Positions 1-7,201 of a stretch of DNA of 64,000 bases are shown here, in pieces. The translations under genes were made by a program, and so were the position numbers. The notes beneath the pieces are model-generated. The model was not told the DNA's origin. It did not search any database and saw only the letters and a program-made list of their open reading frames with translations. Location: positions 1 through 64,000 of the forward strand of contig NZ_JARUKY010000013.1 in NCBI RefSeq assembly GCF_029688925.1, in the 5' to 3' direction. The stretch is from Evansella sp. AB-P1. Its GTDB lineage: Bacteria > Bacillota > Bacilli > Bacillales > Salisediminibacteriaceae. Each line of letters begins with the position of its first letter. Position 1 is the first letter of the stretch.

Positions 1-57
1 GTTTCTTACAAAATAAACTAATGAAGAGCTAAAAAGAATTAGCACCATTCATCCCCA

Positions 58-186
58 TCAATGAATGAAGGGGCTTTCTTGTGCCATAGTTGTAATATCC
101 TCAGCAGTTTCTTTATTTCCAACCATAAGTAAAATGTAATTATACACATCTTGATTGTATTCAATATATAACTCCTTCCATGTCAT
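58..186 (-). pseudogene. truncated ECF sigma factor N-terminus
   Basis: A 42-codon open frame begins with ATG at 186 behind a strong ribosome site (AGGAGGTGAAGGG). It reads MTWKELYIEYNQDVY... followed by GNKETAEDIT, which is the start of sigma-70 region 2 of an ECF sigma factor, and then stops after a few unrelated residues (TGA at 58-60). The usual continuation (QExF.K.) and regions 2.3 to 4 are missing, so this looks like a 3'-deleted remnant. An intact ECF sigma gene lies at 794 on the opposite strand. It could still be translated as a micropeptide because the ribosome site is intact. Confidence 0.6.
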
Positions 187-374
187 CCCTTCACCTCCTA
201 TTGGTTGTATGAGAATAGACGAATAAGAAATCGAATGGTTACATTAAAATGAATTTTTATAAAACTTATTTTATGAACTAGATTTCTTTCCTTAATCCTT
301 TCTATCATAAAGGGAAAATCTACCATGTAGGATGAAAATGTTCTTACTAAAGTATACTACCTTCCCACATTTCT
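187..374. other. intergenic, no gene seen
   Basis: AT-rich spacer between the truncated sigma remnant and the 51-bp tandem repeat. I see no open frame or convincing terminator here. It may hold the old promoter of the minus-strand remnant. Confidence 0.4.
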
Positions 375-660
375 TCTTATCTCCATTTGCGGGTACATTT
401 GCGCCTTCTATATTACCGCAAACTTTCTTTTCCGATTTGCAGGATCATTGGACACTTTCTATACTCCTGTAAATCTCTTTTTCCTGTTTGCAGGGTCATT
501 GGCGACCTTCTATATGCCTGCAAACCTCTTTTTCCGATTTGCAGGGTTATTGTGTGCTTCCTATATTCCTGCAAACCACTTTTTCCTGTTTGCAGGCTCT
601 TTGGCGACCTTCTATATTACCAGAAACCTTCTTTTCCTCCATTTGCGGGAACAATAGCGA
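375..660. repeat. 51-bp tandem repeat, about five copies
   Basis: The anchor CTAT of the phrase CCTTCTATAT recurs at 408, 459, 510, 561 and 612, exactly 51 bases apart. Each unit also carries TTTGCAGG followed by a CATTGG-like segment and a CCTGCAAAC-like segment. Copies have diverged by point changes but not in length. Because 51 is divisible by three, all three forward frames stay open, so the open frames here are a by-product of the repeat. The repeat ends about 80 bases before the ECF promoter at 741. Confidence 0.8.
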
Positions 661-740
661 GTCTTCTTTCTTATTTTCAGGATAGTCATCCCATGCAAGT
701 TAATTATTCTCTATTATTTGTTTGAATGATGGTTTTTTTA

Positions 741-766
741 TCAACCAAAAGGATGGGCGTATCGTC
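741..766 (+). promoter_or_regulatory. ECF-type sigma promoter upstream of the sigma gene
   Basis: TCAACC at 741-746 and CGTC at 763-766 are 16 bases apart. This matches the AAC / CGTC architecture of ECF sigma promoters in Bacillus (sigma-M, sigma-V and sigma-W type). It lies 27 bases before the ATG of the ECF sigma gene, which suggests autoregulation of the three-gene operon. Confidence 0.65.
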
Positions 767-793
767 TAAAATGTAGGAAGGGGTGATACATAG

Positions 794-1342
794 ATGAATG
801 AACTAGATCAAATGGCAGTGACTGATGAGAATATAGATGACCGTAAACTGTTAATCAATCAATTAATGAATGAATATAGCGACAGCGTCCTGCATCTTGT
901 TTATACATATGTTAGAAATCGAATGACAGCAGAGGATTTAACACAAGAGATATTTATAAAATGCTTTGAAAAATATGATCAATTTAATCAACAGTCATCC
1001 ATAAAAACATGGGTTTATCGAATTGCTGTCAACCATTGTAAAGACTACTTAAGAAGCTGGCACCACCGCAAAGTAACCCTTAATGAAAAGGTGATGAATT
1101 ATATCCCTTCTAAGGCGAAGCATGTGGAAGAGGAGATCATTACTAAGAGTGAAGAAGACTCATTGGTAAATGCCGTTATGGGTTTACCAATCAAATATAG
1201 AGAAGTAGTTTTTCTCCATTACTATGAGGAACTAACGTTATTAGAAATAAGTAAGGTTCCAAACGTAAATATAAATACGTTAAAAAGTAGACTGAAACGT
1301 GCAAAAGAATTATTAAAGCACAAAATGATTGAGGAGGGTTAA
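794..1342 (+). CDS. ECF-family RNA polymerase sigma factor
   Basis: 182-residue extracytoplasmic-function sigma factor. Region 2 spans about residues 26-92 and includes AEDLTQEIF and WVYRIAVNHCKDYLR (promoter melting and -10 recognition). Region 4 spans about 130-180, with LPIKYREVVFLHYYEELTLLEIS and a helix-turn-helix ending TLKSRLKRAKELL (-35 recognition). The start is supported by an upstream GGAAGGGGTG. It is the first gene of an operon with the PadR-like gene (3-base gap) and the HAAS-SEDS gene (overlap), and an ECF-type promoter lies just upstream. By analogy it probably responds to envelope stress. No classical membrane anti-sigma gene follows, so one of the two downstream proteins may take that role; that is inference. 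Confidence 0.9.
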   Translation: MNELDQMAVTDENIDDRKLLINQLMNEYSDSVLHLVYTYVRNRMTAEDLTQEIFIKCFEKYDQFNQQSSIKTWVYRIAVNHCKDYLRSWHHRKVTLNEKVMNYIPSKAKHVEEEIITKSEEDSLVNAVMGLPIKYREVVFLHYYEELTLLEISKVPNVNINTLKSRLKRAKELLKHKMIEEG

Positions 1343-1345
1343 CTC

Positions 1346-1780
1346 ATGAACGATCCACTGAATAACTTGAAGACTTCCATGAAAAAAACAGTTTTTAAGG
1401 ATTTATCCTTTTCTAATGAAAGAAAAAATGCAGTGAAAGAGACGATACGTAGGAAGCAATCCCCGCAACCATTTCAGTCTTGGAAAGAGGAAACATATCT
1501 AGCTGTTTTAGAAACCATTCAGTATGAATCATGTCATGGCTACGAGATTTCTACTAAGCTTTTTCAAAAAAATGAATGTAGTTTTCAAAAGAATGAAGGC
1601 CAGCTTTATACACTTTTACATCTACTAGAAAACAAAGAACTCCTACGTTCTCACTGGCTAAAAGAAAAAAAGTATTATTCATTAACTAATAAAGGAAAAA
1701 AATATTTAATTGCCTACAAGCAGAAAAGTACGAAACAGGGTGTTTCTCTGAAGAACCTCATTGAGGAGGCATCTTTATGA
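1346..1780 (+). CDS. PadR-like winged-helix protein with anti-sigma-like N-terminus
   Basis: 144 residues. Residues about 48-135 read as a PadR-type winged helix: AVLETIQYESCHGYEI, then GQLYTLLHLLENKELL and KKYYSLTNKGKKYL, the usual PadR wing. Residues 1-40 (LKTSMKKTVFKDLSFSNERK) resemble the short helical N-terminal segment seen in some Bacillus anti-sigma or sigma-operon proteins, but this likeness is weak. PadR proteins commonly sit next to HAAS-domain membrane proteins, and that is the case here: the stop overlaps the ATG of the HAAS-SEDS gene by four bases. It is likely a co-regulator of the sigma operon. Whether it binds DNA, the sigma factor or the HAAS domain cannot be told from sequence. 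Confidence 0.75.
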   Translation: MNDPLNNLKTSMKKTVFKDLSFSNERKNAVKETIRRKQSPQPFQSWKEETYLAVLETIQYESCHGYEISTKLFQKNECSFQKNEGQLYTLLHLLENKELLRSHWLKEKKYYSLTNKGKKYLIAYKQKSTKQGVSLKNLIEEASL

Positions 1781-3108
1781 GTTCGCCTAAATTTGAGGAA
1801 TTCTTGAGAAAAGTAACCTCTAAAGTAAAATCTAAGGAAGCCCATAGCATGATCAAAAAAGAACTAACAAACCATCTAGAAGAACTAAGCAAAACTTATC
1901 AAGAGAGGGAACATGATAAAGAGGCTGCTGAGGATAAGGCAATACAGGAAATGGGAAATCCCTATCTCATTGGCGAAAATTTAAGCCGCATTCATAAACC
2001 AAAGATGGATTGGCTCCTGATTACTTTATTCATTACCATCGCAGGCATTAGCTTCCTTCCTCTCATTGGTGGCGTTCCTGAATGGAATGCTACAAGCTCT
2101 TATTTTATGACGAGGCAGATCACTTGGTACGTATTTTCCGCCATTATCATTACGGCACTTCTTTTCTTTGACTATAGAAAATTAAAGAATTTTTGGGTTT
2201 TCAGCTATGGAATAGCTATGTTTCTACTTTTGTATACGTACCTTTTTGGCTATAAGATTAATGGTGCAACGAGGTACATTATTATTGAGGGTGTTAGTTT
2301 TAATCCACTACCTCTCAGTTTATTATTATTTTTTCTTGCGTGGACTAGTATATTATTTAAAATAAATGAATTTAAAAGCTTGAAAAAACAAGTATTACTG
2401 TTTGTTTTATTTTGGACACCTGTCCTTCTATATTTAGCTCTTCCATATTTCGCATTTACTATCATGTACTTTTTTTGTGTCATAGTCATGTTTGCTTTTT
2501 CAAAAGTCCAAAAAAAGTTAGCCATGAAGATCGTAATTGCCAATATGGTAACAGCTATTCTCTTCATTAGTTCAACGATTTTTATTACAAGGGATGGGTA
2601 TTATATTAATCGATTCACCACGTTCTTAGACCCTCAAAGTGATCCAGATGGAGCTGGTTGGATATACATTGCAGTTAGAGATGCACTATCGCAAGGGGGA
2701 TGGTTCGGTAACGGCCTTCATAACAATGTAACATTCAACCATCTTCCAGAAGCACATACAGATTTTGCTTTCCCTTACCTTATTCACTCTCTCGGATGGT
2801 TATTCGGAATGTTCCTATGCTTCATATTGTTACTATTTATATGGCGAGTCTCCAAAAATGCCTTTAAGACAACGGATCTTTATGGAAGATTACTAGTGAT
2901 TGGCGGTGCTACCTTATTTACTGTCCCGGCTAGCTGGAACATCCTGATGGGATTTGGAATGGTACCAATTATGGGGGTATCCTTACCATTTATCAGTTAT
3001 GGAGGAAGTATGTTTCTATTTTATTCGGCCATATTAGGATTTGTTTTGAATGTGTACAGAAGAAAAGACATTGTAGAACCTACGATATGTAAAACAGAAC
3101 AGCATTGA
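1777..3108 (+). CDS. HAAS domain fused to FtsW/RodA/SpoVE-type (SEDS) membrane protein
   Basis: 443 residues. Residues 1-75 are a cytoplasmic HAAS-type domain (about 18 KVKSKEAHSMIKKELTNHL, then the typical AIQEMGNP ending). The rest has about ten membrane segments of the SEDS peptidoglycan glycosyltransferase family. The family landmarks are visible: NGATRYI, the GGWFGNG loop, EAHTDFAF with the conserved aspartate at about residue 329 (candidate catalytic residue), and the C-terminal SYGGS motif. The usual QPSE motif is altered to NPLPLS. The ATG overlaps the PadR-like stop and has AGGAGG upstream. It probably polymerises cell-wall glycan under control of the ECF sigma factor encoded two genes upstream. 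No partner penicillin-binding protein is adjacent. Confidence 0.85.
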   Translation: MSSPKFEEFLRKVTSKVKSKEAHSMIKKELTNHLEELSKTYQEREHDKEAAEDKAIQEMGNPYLIGENLSRIHKPKMDWLLITLFITIAGISFLPLIGGVPEWNATSSYFMTRQITWYVFSAIIITALLFFDYRKLKNFWVFSYGIAMFLLLYTYLFGYKINGATRYIIIEGVSFNPLPLSLLLFFLAWTSILFKINEFKSLKKQVLLFVLFWTPVLLYLALPYFAFTIMYFFCVIVMFAFSKVQKKLAMKIVIANMVTAILFISSTIFITRDGYYINRFTTFLDPQSDPDGAGWIYIAVRDALSQGGWFGNGLHNNVTFNHLPEAHTDFAFPYLIHSLGWLFGMFLCFILLLFIWRVSKNAFKTTDLYGRLLVIGGATLFTVPASWNILMGFGMVPIMGVSLPFISYGGSMFLFYSAILGFVLNVYRRKDIVEPTICKTEQH

Positions 3109-3133
3109 AAAATTTGTTGTTAATTTAAATGAA

Positions 3134-3178
3134 ACCTGTCTCACTGTTTACTTCAAAGTGAGACAGGTCTTTATCATT
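3134..3178. terminator. bidirectional terminator
   Basis: A 12-bp perfect stem (ACCTGTCTCACT / AGTGAGACAGGT, 3134-3168) is followed by a T-rich run on the plus strand. It lies between the convergent SEDS and DUF3221 genes and can serve both. Confidence 0.85.
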
Positions 3179-3215
3179 TTACAATAAAGATAGTTCTTAG
3201 TGGATGTTATTACAC

Positions 3216-3761
3216 TTACAATTCATCCTTCACTGAAACTTCCACTTCCTCATATTCTGCTGAAAACTCTTTAGGTACTTTGAACGTAAAATGCCATTGC
3301 TTTTCTTTATCATCAAACTCTATTGATGTAGCAGCCACAATCCTTTCCTTATTTGTTGATTTTAATGCTTGTGCTAAGGCTTGTGCTTCAGTTAAATGGG
3401 CTCCTTTTGGTGAATCTCTAGAAATGACCTCCACATGTTCAATTTTTGACATACCTGGATACGTGTCGTCAACATCACCATGCCACACTTCCACTTTATC
3501 ACCAACTTCAATCGAATCAGGAGCATTAGATAAGTGCATTGCATTGTAATGTTCATTTTCTCCATAATATTTAGGCTCTGTAGCAACAACAAGGATATAT
3601 TCATGCGGACCTATATTTTCGAAAACAGTTCGATTCGTAACATACCCAGTAATCCCTGGCGCTGCTGTAGTGAAATCCCCTTCATGATTCGTGTCTGAAG
3701 CACACCCAATCAGTAATAATCCAAGAAAAAATAGTAAGAATACAACATAAAATCGTTTCAT
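3216..3761 (-). CDS. lipoprotein, DUF3221 (YobA-like) family
   Basis: 181 residues with a lipoprotein signal: a hydrophobic stretch from residue 5 and lipobox LIGC with the acylated Cys20. The mature part shows the DUF3221 pattern: ITGYVTNRTVF, an EYILVVATEP strand, then SIEVGDKVEVWHGDVDDTYPG and EHVEVIS, a small OB-like beta barrel. It is extended by a C-terminal alpha/beta segment (about 120-181). Family function is unknown. It is presumably anchored on the outer face of the membrane. A second lipoprotein gene lies 80 bases upstream on the same strand. Confidence 0.8.
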   Translation of the reverse strand: MKRFYVVFLLFFLGLLLIGCASDTNHEGDFTTAAPGITGYVTNRTVFENIGPHEYILVVATEPKYYGENEHYNAMHLSNAPDSIEVGDKVEVWHGDVDDTYPGMSKIEHVEVISRDSPKGAHLTEAQALAQALKSTNKERIVAATSIEFDDKEKQWHFTFKVPKEFSAEYEEVEVSVKDEL

Positions 3762-3841
3762 CTTCTCACCTCATTGTTATTAAACTTTCAATGTAATAAT
3801 TGCAATCTTCATTACAAAATGGGATACATTGATTATTTATG

Positions 3842-4414
3842 TTATGGAACGACTTTAAAATCAATCTGCGCTTTTATTACCGTTTCATTTCCGAATATTC
3901 CATGATTGAAAATAGCTTGACCATTTACAACATAATAGCCTGCAGGAAAGTGCTCATCTAACTGCTCTAAAAATTCGAGATATTCCTCTGAGTCTTCAAT
4001 AGGGTTATACACAAACATTGTCTTATAGTCCTGTCGATAGGGTTCTCCTTGTTTCAGTGTTGTAGGACTAGCATCGTCATCTCGCCCAAACCTGGTGGAA
4101 AAACCTCGCATCTTATCTTCCAACGGAAATACAATGACAGGATCAGAATGAGTAATGGTTACTTCTTCATTCCTTCCCACGTATTCCAATTCTCCATATA
4201 ACTTCACTTCTTCCCCTTCTTTATATTCTTCCTTTTCACTGATGAGTCGAAAGATAAAATTCCCCTTCTTCGTCTCATCCATTGGCTGAAGTACTTCAAA
4301 ATTAGCCAACTCATCAAAGTCTGACGGGCCTTCTCGATTATCTAATTCAGATGAATTGCAGCCTGCAAGGAATAAAATAAATATAACTATACACCCTAAA
4401 AACCATTTATACAT
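3842..4414 (-). CDS. lipoprotein of unknown function
   Basis: 190 residues starting with a lipoprotein signal peptide (lipobox LAGC, Cys19). The mature part is acidic and beta-rich. FRLISEKEEYKEGEEVKLYGEL (about 55-76) looks like the edge of an immunoglobulin-like fold, with a later YYVVNGQAIF and a C-terminal KAQIDFKVVP strand. This is reminiscent of small BsuPI/IPU-type beta-sandwich proteins, but I do not recognise the family firmly. An AGGG-type ribosome site precedes the ATG. It lies upstream of the DUF3221 lipoprotein gene on the same strand and is possibly co-transcribed with it. Confidence 0.65.
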   Translation of the reverse strand: MYKWFLGCIVIFILFLAGCNSSELDNREGPSDFDELANFEVLQPMDETKKGNFIFRLISEKEEYKEGEEVKLYGELEYVGRNEEVTITHSDPVIVFPLEDKMRGFSTRFGRDDDASPTTLKQGEPYRQDYKTMFVYNPIEDSEEYLEFLEQLDEHFPAGYYVVNGQAIFNHGIFGNETVIKAQIDFKVVP

Positions 4415-4735
4415 AACCCTTTCCCCCTTTATTTATCTTTATAAGGACTGTGACAAATGTAGGCTATCTACAATAAATAACTGTACACATATAGACGATA
4501 TTGTTAGTTATATGTTGCAAACAAAATGAAATATGACATTGAAAAAGTGCTTGTACGATTAAGATGGTAATTTATGTAGTACGATTAAATTAATAGTATA
4601 CCAGGATGTTCTATTGATGTGGAAAAGTGAAAGCATAGGGAAAGAAACAGGATAAACTTTATTTCTAGTATATCATTTTTCCAAATTATACTATTTAAAA
4701 TTAGGCTCTGTTATCGGTTAATATTGATTTTTTAT
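4415..4735. other. intergenic, no protein gene seen
   Basis: AT-rich stretch without a convincing open frame on either strand. It probably contains the promoter of the minus-strand lipoprotein gene near 4415-4480. On the plus strand it leads into an isolated strong terminator (4736-4784), so a short transcript could end there, but I cannot point to a convincing promoter. Confidence 0.3.
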
Positions 4736-4784
4736 ACAATAATAGGCTTCCAAATTACGGAAGTCTATTATTGTATATTTTTTT
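4736..4784 (+). terminator. orphan intrinsic terminator
   Basis: A 16-bp near-perfect stem (ACAATAATAGGCTTCC at 4736-4751 with GGAAGTCTATTATTGT at 4759-4774) is followed by ATATTTTTTT on the plus strand. No plus-strand gene lies upstream for more than 1.6 kb, so its transcript is unknown: a small RNA or the leftover of a deleted gene. Confidence 0.7.
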
Positions 4785-4861
4785 GCTTATTGAACTCACA
4801 TAGAGTTACTTAAGTTCACATATTCACAAAAAAGTTCTTAAAAGATATAAGGTTGCATAAG

Positions 4862-4891
4862 AAAAGACCATATCTGTTAATATGATCTTTT
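4862..4891 (-). terminator. terminator of the toxin-antitoxin operon
   Basis: Stem AAAAGACCATAT / ATATGATCTTTT just after the toxin stop. Read on the minus strand it ends in TTTT and a T-rich tail. Confidence 0.7.
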
Positions 4892-4904
4892 ATAAAATGT
4901 TTAG

Positions 4905-5186
4905 TTAGTTTTCTCTTGGAAATAGAACAGCTAATATAACAACATCATTGTTAATCAATTTATAATATACTCTAAACCTTTTAACAACTACCCTTGTAAT
5001 CCCTTTGTATTTGCCAAATTCTTCTGTGTACGTTTGTCCAATTATTCGATTCTTTAATAAATCTTCCGTTTCGATGATAAACTGGGAGATGAAATCAAGA
5101 GTCTCTTCAGGTGTATACCTTTCACTCCTAAACAGAGTAAATTTTTCCTTAACAGCAGGTGACCATATAACATTTCGGTCATACAT
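4905..5186 (-). CDS. RelE/ParE-superfamily toxin
   Basis: 93 residues with the compact RelE/ParE layout. It has an N-terminal strand and helix (IWSPAVKEKF), a long helix (TPEETLDFISQFIIETEDLL), then the strand-rich core EFGKYKGITRVVVKRFRVYYKLINNDVVILAVLFPREN. That core ends in the typical yYk...I.il.v...R pattern. RelE members cleave ribosome-bound mRNA and ParE members poison gyrase; the sequence does not decide which. The start codon shares one base with the stop of the upstream 89-codon gene, the usual coupled antitoxin-toxin arrangement. It would act in the cytoplasm and be neutralised by that partner. Confidence 0.8.
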   Translation of the reverse strand: MYDRNVIWSPAVKEKFTLFRSERYTPEETLDFISQFIIETEDLLKNRIIGQTYTEEFGKYKGITRVVVKRFRVYYKLINNDVVILAVLFPREN

Positions 5187-5455
5187 TACATGAAATCCTT
5201 TTTAGACAGAGAATTTAATAATTCTGAAGTAGATAGACCACGTCCGTTTTCATACTGCTCTACACTTTCTTTTAACATACGTTTAAGTTCAGGATTTTCT
5301 TCAGCCTCAAGTTGTATAGATTTTTCGTCATCTTCTTCCTGTAAAACAAGTGTAAATTTTCCTTTGCCAGGAATAGAAAACTGTAATACAGAATTATCAC
5401 TATTCATATTCTCAATATATTTCATAAGATCTTCTGAAGAGTGAATTTTTCCCAT
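5186..5455 (-). CDS. antitoxin partner of the RelE/ParE toxin
   Basis: 89 acidic residues. The N-terminal half forms strands (VLQFSIPGKGKFTLVLQEED). The C-terminal half (about 50-85: LKRMLKESVEQYENGRGLSTSELLNSLSKKDF) is the helical, charged segment typical of toxin-wrapping antitoxin tails; YENGRGLSTSELL is close to tails found in RelB/Phd-like partners. No clear helix-turn-helix is visible. The stop overlaps the toxin ATG by one base, so translation is likely coupled. It is identified mainly by position and tail. Confidence 0.7.
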   Translation of the reverse strand: MGKIHSSEDLMKYIENMNSDNSVLQFSIPGKGKFTLVLQEEDDEKSIQLEAEENPELKRMLKESVEQYENGRGLSTSELLNSLSKKDFM

Positions 5456-5576
5456 ACTATTTTATCACCACCATTTTTATCCTTCTCCTTATAATATCAT
5501 ATCCATTTATCCATGTAATGAATCAAATACACTTATTGTGGTAAAGCTCGCCGATAGTTTCACAAGTAAACGACTA

Positions 5577-5762
5577 TTATTTAGTAAACTCTGATAATCT
5601 TAGTGTGTCATATGTTTCCATAATTAGTATTAAATTCTCTTCCACAATCATTTGTCTTGTTGTTGTATCATCTTTACGGTGGTGGATGGTTTCTAGGAAA
5701 TAAAACCAGCTAAGATAGTGGTCTAGATATTCGTTGCGACACCTATAAAACGCCTTATCCAA
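5577..5762 (-). CDS. short hypothetical ORF, possible fragment
   Basis: 61 codons (MDKAFYRCRNEYLDHYLSW...). The composition looks like real coding sequence, with many aromatic and charged residues and helical character. It has no strong ribosome site, and the neighbourhood is full of decayed genes, so it may be the end of a truncated gene. I do not recognise a family. Confidence 0.3.
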   Translation of the reverse strand: MDKAFYRCRNEYLDHYLSWFYFLETIHHRKDDTTTRQMIVEENLILIMETYDTLRLSEFTK

Positions 5763-5780
5763 TCCTTTAAACGTTTATGA

Positions 5781-5960
5781 TATATACAATCAAACTATGA
5801 CTTAAAAATTAAAACAGATAATGAACAAAGAAATTTTAAAATTTGGTTAATTGGTGAATCGATATATTATAGTGAATTCCCAGTGAACTCCATTTATAAA
5901 ATGGAGGCTGCATCAGGATATCAATTTAAAAATGTGATATCCACTTTTCCTACTAATTAG
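5781..5960 (+). pseudogene. startless C-terminal gene fragment
   Basis: After TGA at 5778-5780 a 59-codon frame reads YIQSNYDLKIKTDNEQ..., IWLIGESIYYSEFPV and KMEAASGYQFKNVIS, and stops at TAG 5958-5960. The protein-like composition without any start codon suggests the surviving C-terminal part of a deleted gene. Family not recognised. Confidence 0.45.
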
Positions 5961-5999
5961 TAATCATGAATGAAAGAAAAATGAGGGAGGACTTCCTTA

Positions 6000-6276
6000 T
6001 GAATCTAAAAAAAATTGCTATAACTATCGTAACAAACTTATTTTTAGGTTATTTGTTCATAATTTTTACGAATCAACTCTTTCAAATGACAGATGCAATA
6101 AATAATTTTGGGGTAGGTGGATTGTCCTTATTGGCTTTACATTGTTCTATGAGGTTGTAAGTCGAGCTACACCAGACCATTCCTATTCTTTAAAACACCC
6201 ACTAAAAATAATCGGAGTAATATCATTTCTTTAGGTCATTTTCATTCATTTAGTAGGCATTAGCCTTATATTCTAG
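6000..6276 (+). pseudogene. frameshifted small membrane protein gene
   Basis: ATG at 6000 has GAGGGAGGA upstream. It starts a hydrophobic protein (MNLKKIAITIVTNLFLGYLF...) that goes out of frame near 6118-6125. In the next frame the membrane-protein reading continues (IVLIGFTLFYEVVSRATPD), meets an in-frame TAG at 6232-6234, then gives one more hydrophobic segment (VIFIHLVGISLIF) to TAG at 6274-6276. One frameshift and one nonsense change therefore interrupt what was probably a three- or four-helix membrane protein of about 90 residues. An assembly error could mimic the frameshift. Confidence 0.6.
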
Positions 6277-6382
6277 CTCTAAAAATACCTCCTTAATCTT
6301 AATCTAGTAAGCTTAAGCTGAGAGGTTCATAACTCCCTCTCAACAACCAAATTTATATATATATTCGTGGGAAATTGCTCTT

Positions 6383-7132
6383 CTATGATTTATTATTGTC
6401 AGCATATATACCCATGGCATCACACATAAATTGAGCTAGCCCTTCACCCATATTATCTATATTCTTTGTAAATCTTTCATCAGCAACATACATTTGTCCC
6501 AAGCCTTTAAAGGCTTCTAATGAATAGGTGCTAAAATTTTTGTTTAAAAAGTCATACCATTCTTTAATGGCTGCCTGTGCTTCTTTTGTATCTGGCGAAC
6601 CAGTTCGCTGGTCTGCAAGTTTCTTATAAATAGTAGTCATTTCATGGGACATCTTTTCTTGCTCTTCTTTTGACATATTCCCTAATTTCATTTTTGATGC
6701 ATCTACTGCGTCATTGCCCCACCGTTCTCGTGCCTCTTGTTCGTAAGGATTTTTGCTAAAATCAAAGCCTTCAAATTTCTCTTTGTCTGTCATTACAATT
6801 TCTCCCTTCTTATAGCTTACCGTTTTATCAATGGTAGAAATCATCTTATCCAACCTATCCCGCTTATCCATTAACATTTTTTTATGGAGAATTAAAGCTT
6901 CATCTCGATCAAAGGAAGGATCAGAGATAATTTCCTTAATTTGCTTTAAGGGCATCCCTAATTCTCTAAAAAACAAGACTTGCTGCAGCGTATCTAGGTC
7001 CTCCGTTGAATAAAATCGATAGCCAGCTTCTGACTTTTCCTTTGGAGTTAATAAGCCTATTTCATCATAATGATGTAGTGTCCGAACACTAATACCAACT
7101 AATGCGGCAACTTCCTTTACTTTCATTACCAT
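6383..7132 (-). CDS. MerR-family activator with TipAS ligand domain
   Basis: 249 residues. The N-terminal MerR winged helix occupies residues 1-72 (VKEVAALVGISVRTLHHYDEIGLL, GYRFYS, FFRELGMPLKQIKEI). A dimerising coiled coil follows at about 75-110. A C-terminal TipAS-like drug-recognition domain covers about 120-245 (FDFSKNPYEQEARERWG..., ending FMCDAMGIYADN). Relatives such as TipAL and Mta sense bulky antibiotics or amphipathic drugs and activate efflux or their own promoter. GGGAGGAG precedes two nearby ATGs (7132 and 7126). The promoter immediately upstream has the long spacer that MerR proteins require. No efflux gene is adjacent, so the target beyond autoregulation is unknown. Confidence 0.9.
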   Translation of the reverse strand: MVMKVKEVAALVGISVRTLHHYDEIGLLTPKEKSEAGYRFYSTEDLDTLQQVLFFRELGMPLKQIKEIISDPSFDRDEALILHKKMLMDKRDRLDKMISTIDKTVSYKKGEIVMTDKEKFEGFDFSKNPYEQEARERWGNDAVDASKMKLGNMSKEEQEKMSHEMTTIYKKLADQRTGSPDTKEAQAAIKEWYDFLNKNFSTYSLEAFKGLGQMYVADERFTKNIDNMGEGLAQFMCDAMGIYADNNKS

Positions 7133-7154
7133 CTTACTCCTCCCTTCAATTGCT

Positions 7155-7185
7155 ACTATAAAGGATAACGTAACGTGAGAGTCAA
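7155..7185 (-). promoter_or_regulatory. MerR-type promoter with 19-bp spacer
   Basis: On the minus strand TTGACT (7180-7185) and TATAGT (7155-7160) are separated by exactly 19 bases, which contain the partly symmetric CTCACGTTACGTTATCC. A 19-bp spacer holding a dyad is the hallmark of MerR-activated promoters. It lies right before the TipAS-MerR gene, so autoactivation is likely. Confidence 0.8.
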
Positions 7186-7201
7186 TGAAATTATTTAAAA
7201 A

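Noticed and set aside
387-725. Three overlapping forward open frames of 65-112 codons
   Set aside because: They arise because the 51-bp tandem repeat is a multiple of three and lacks stops in every frame; no ribosome site or recognisable protein.
4415-4735. A small RNA ending at the orphan terminator
   Set aside because: No convincing promoter could be pointed to; kept only as a low-interest observation about the terminator itself.
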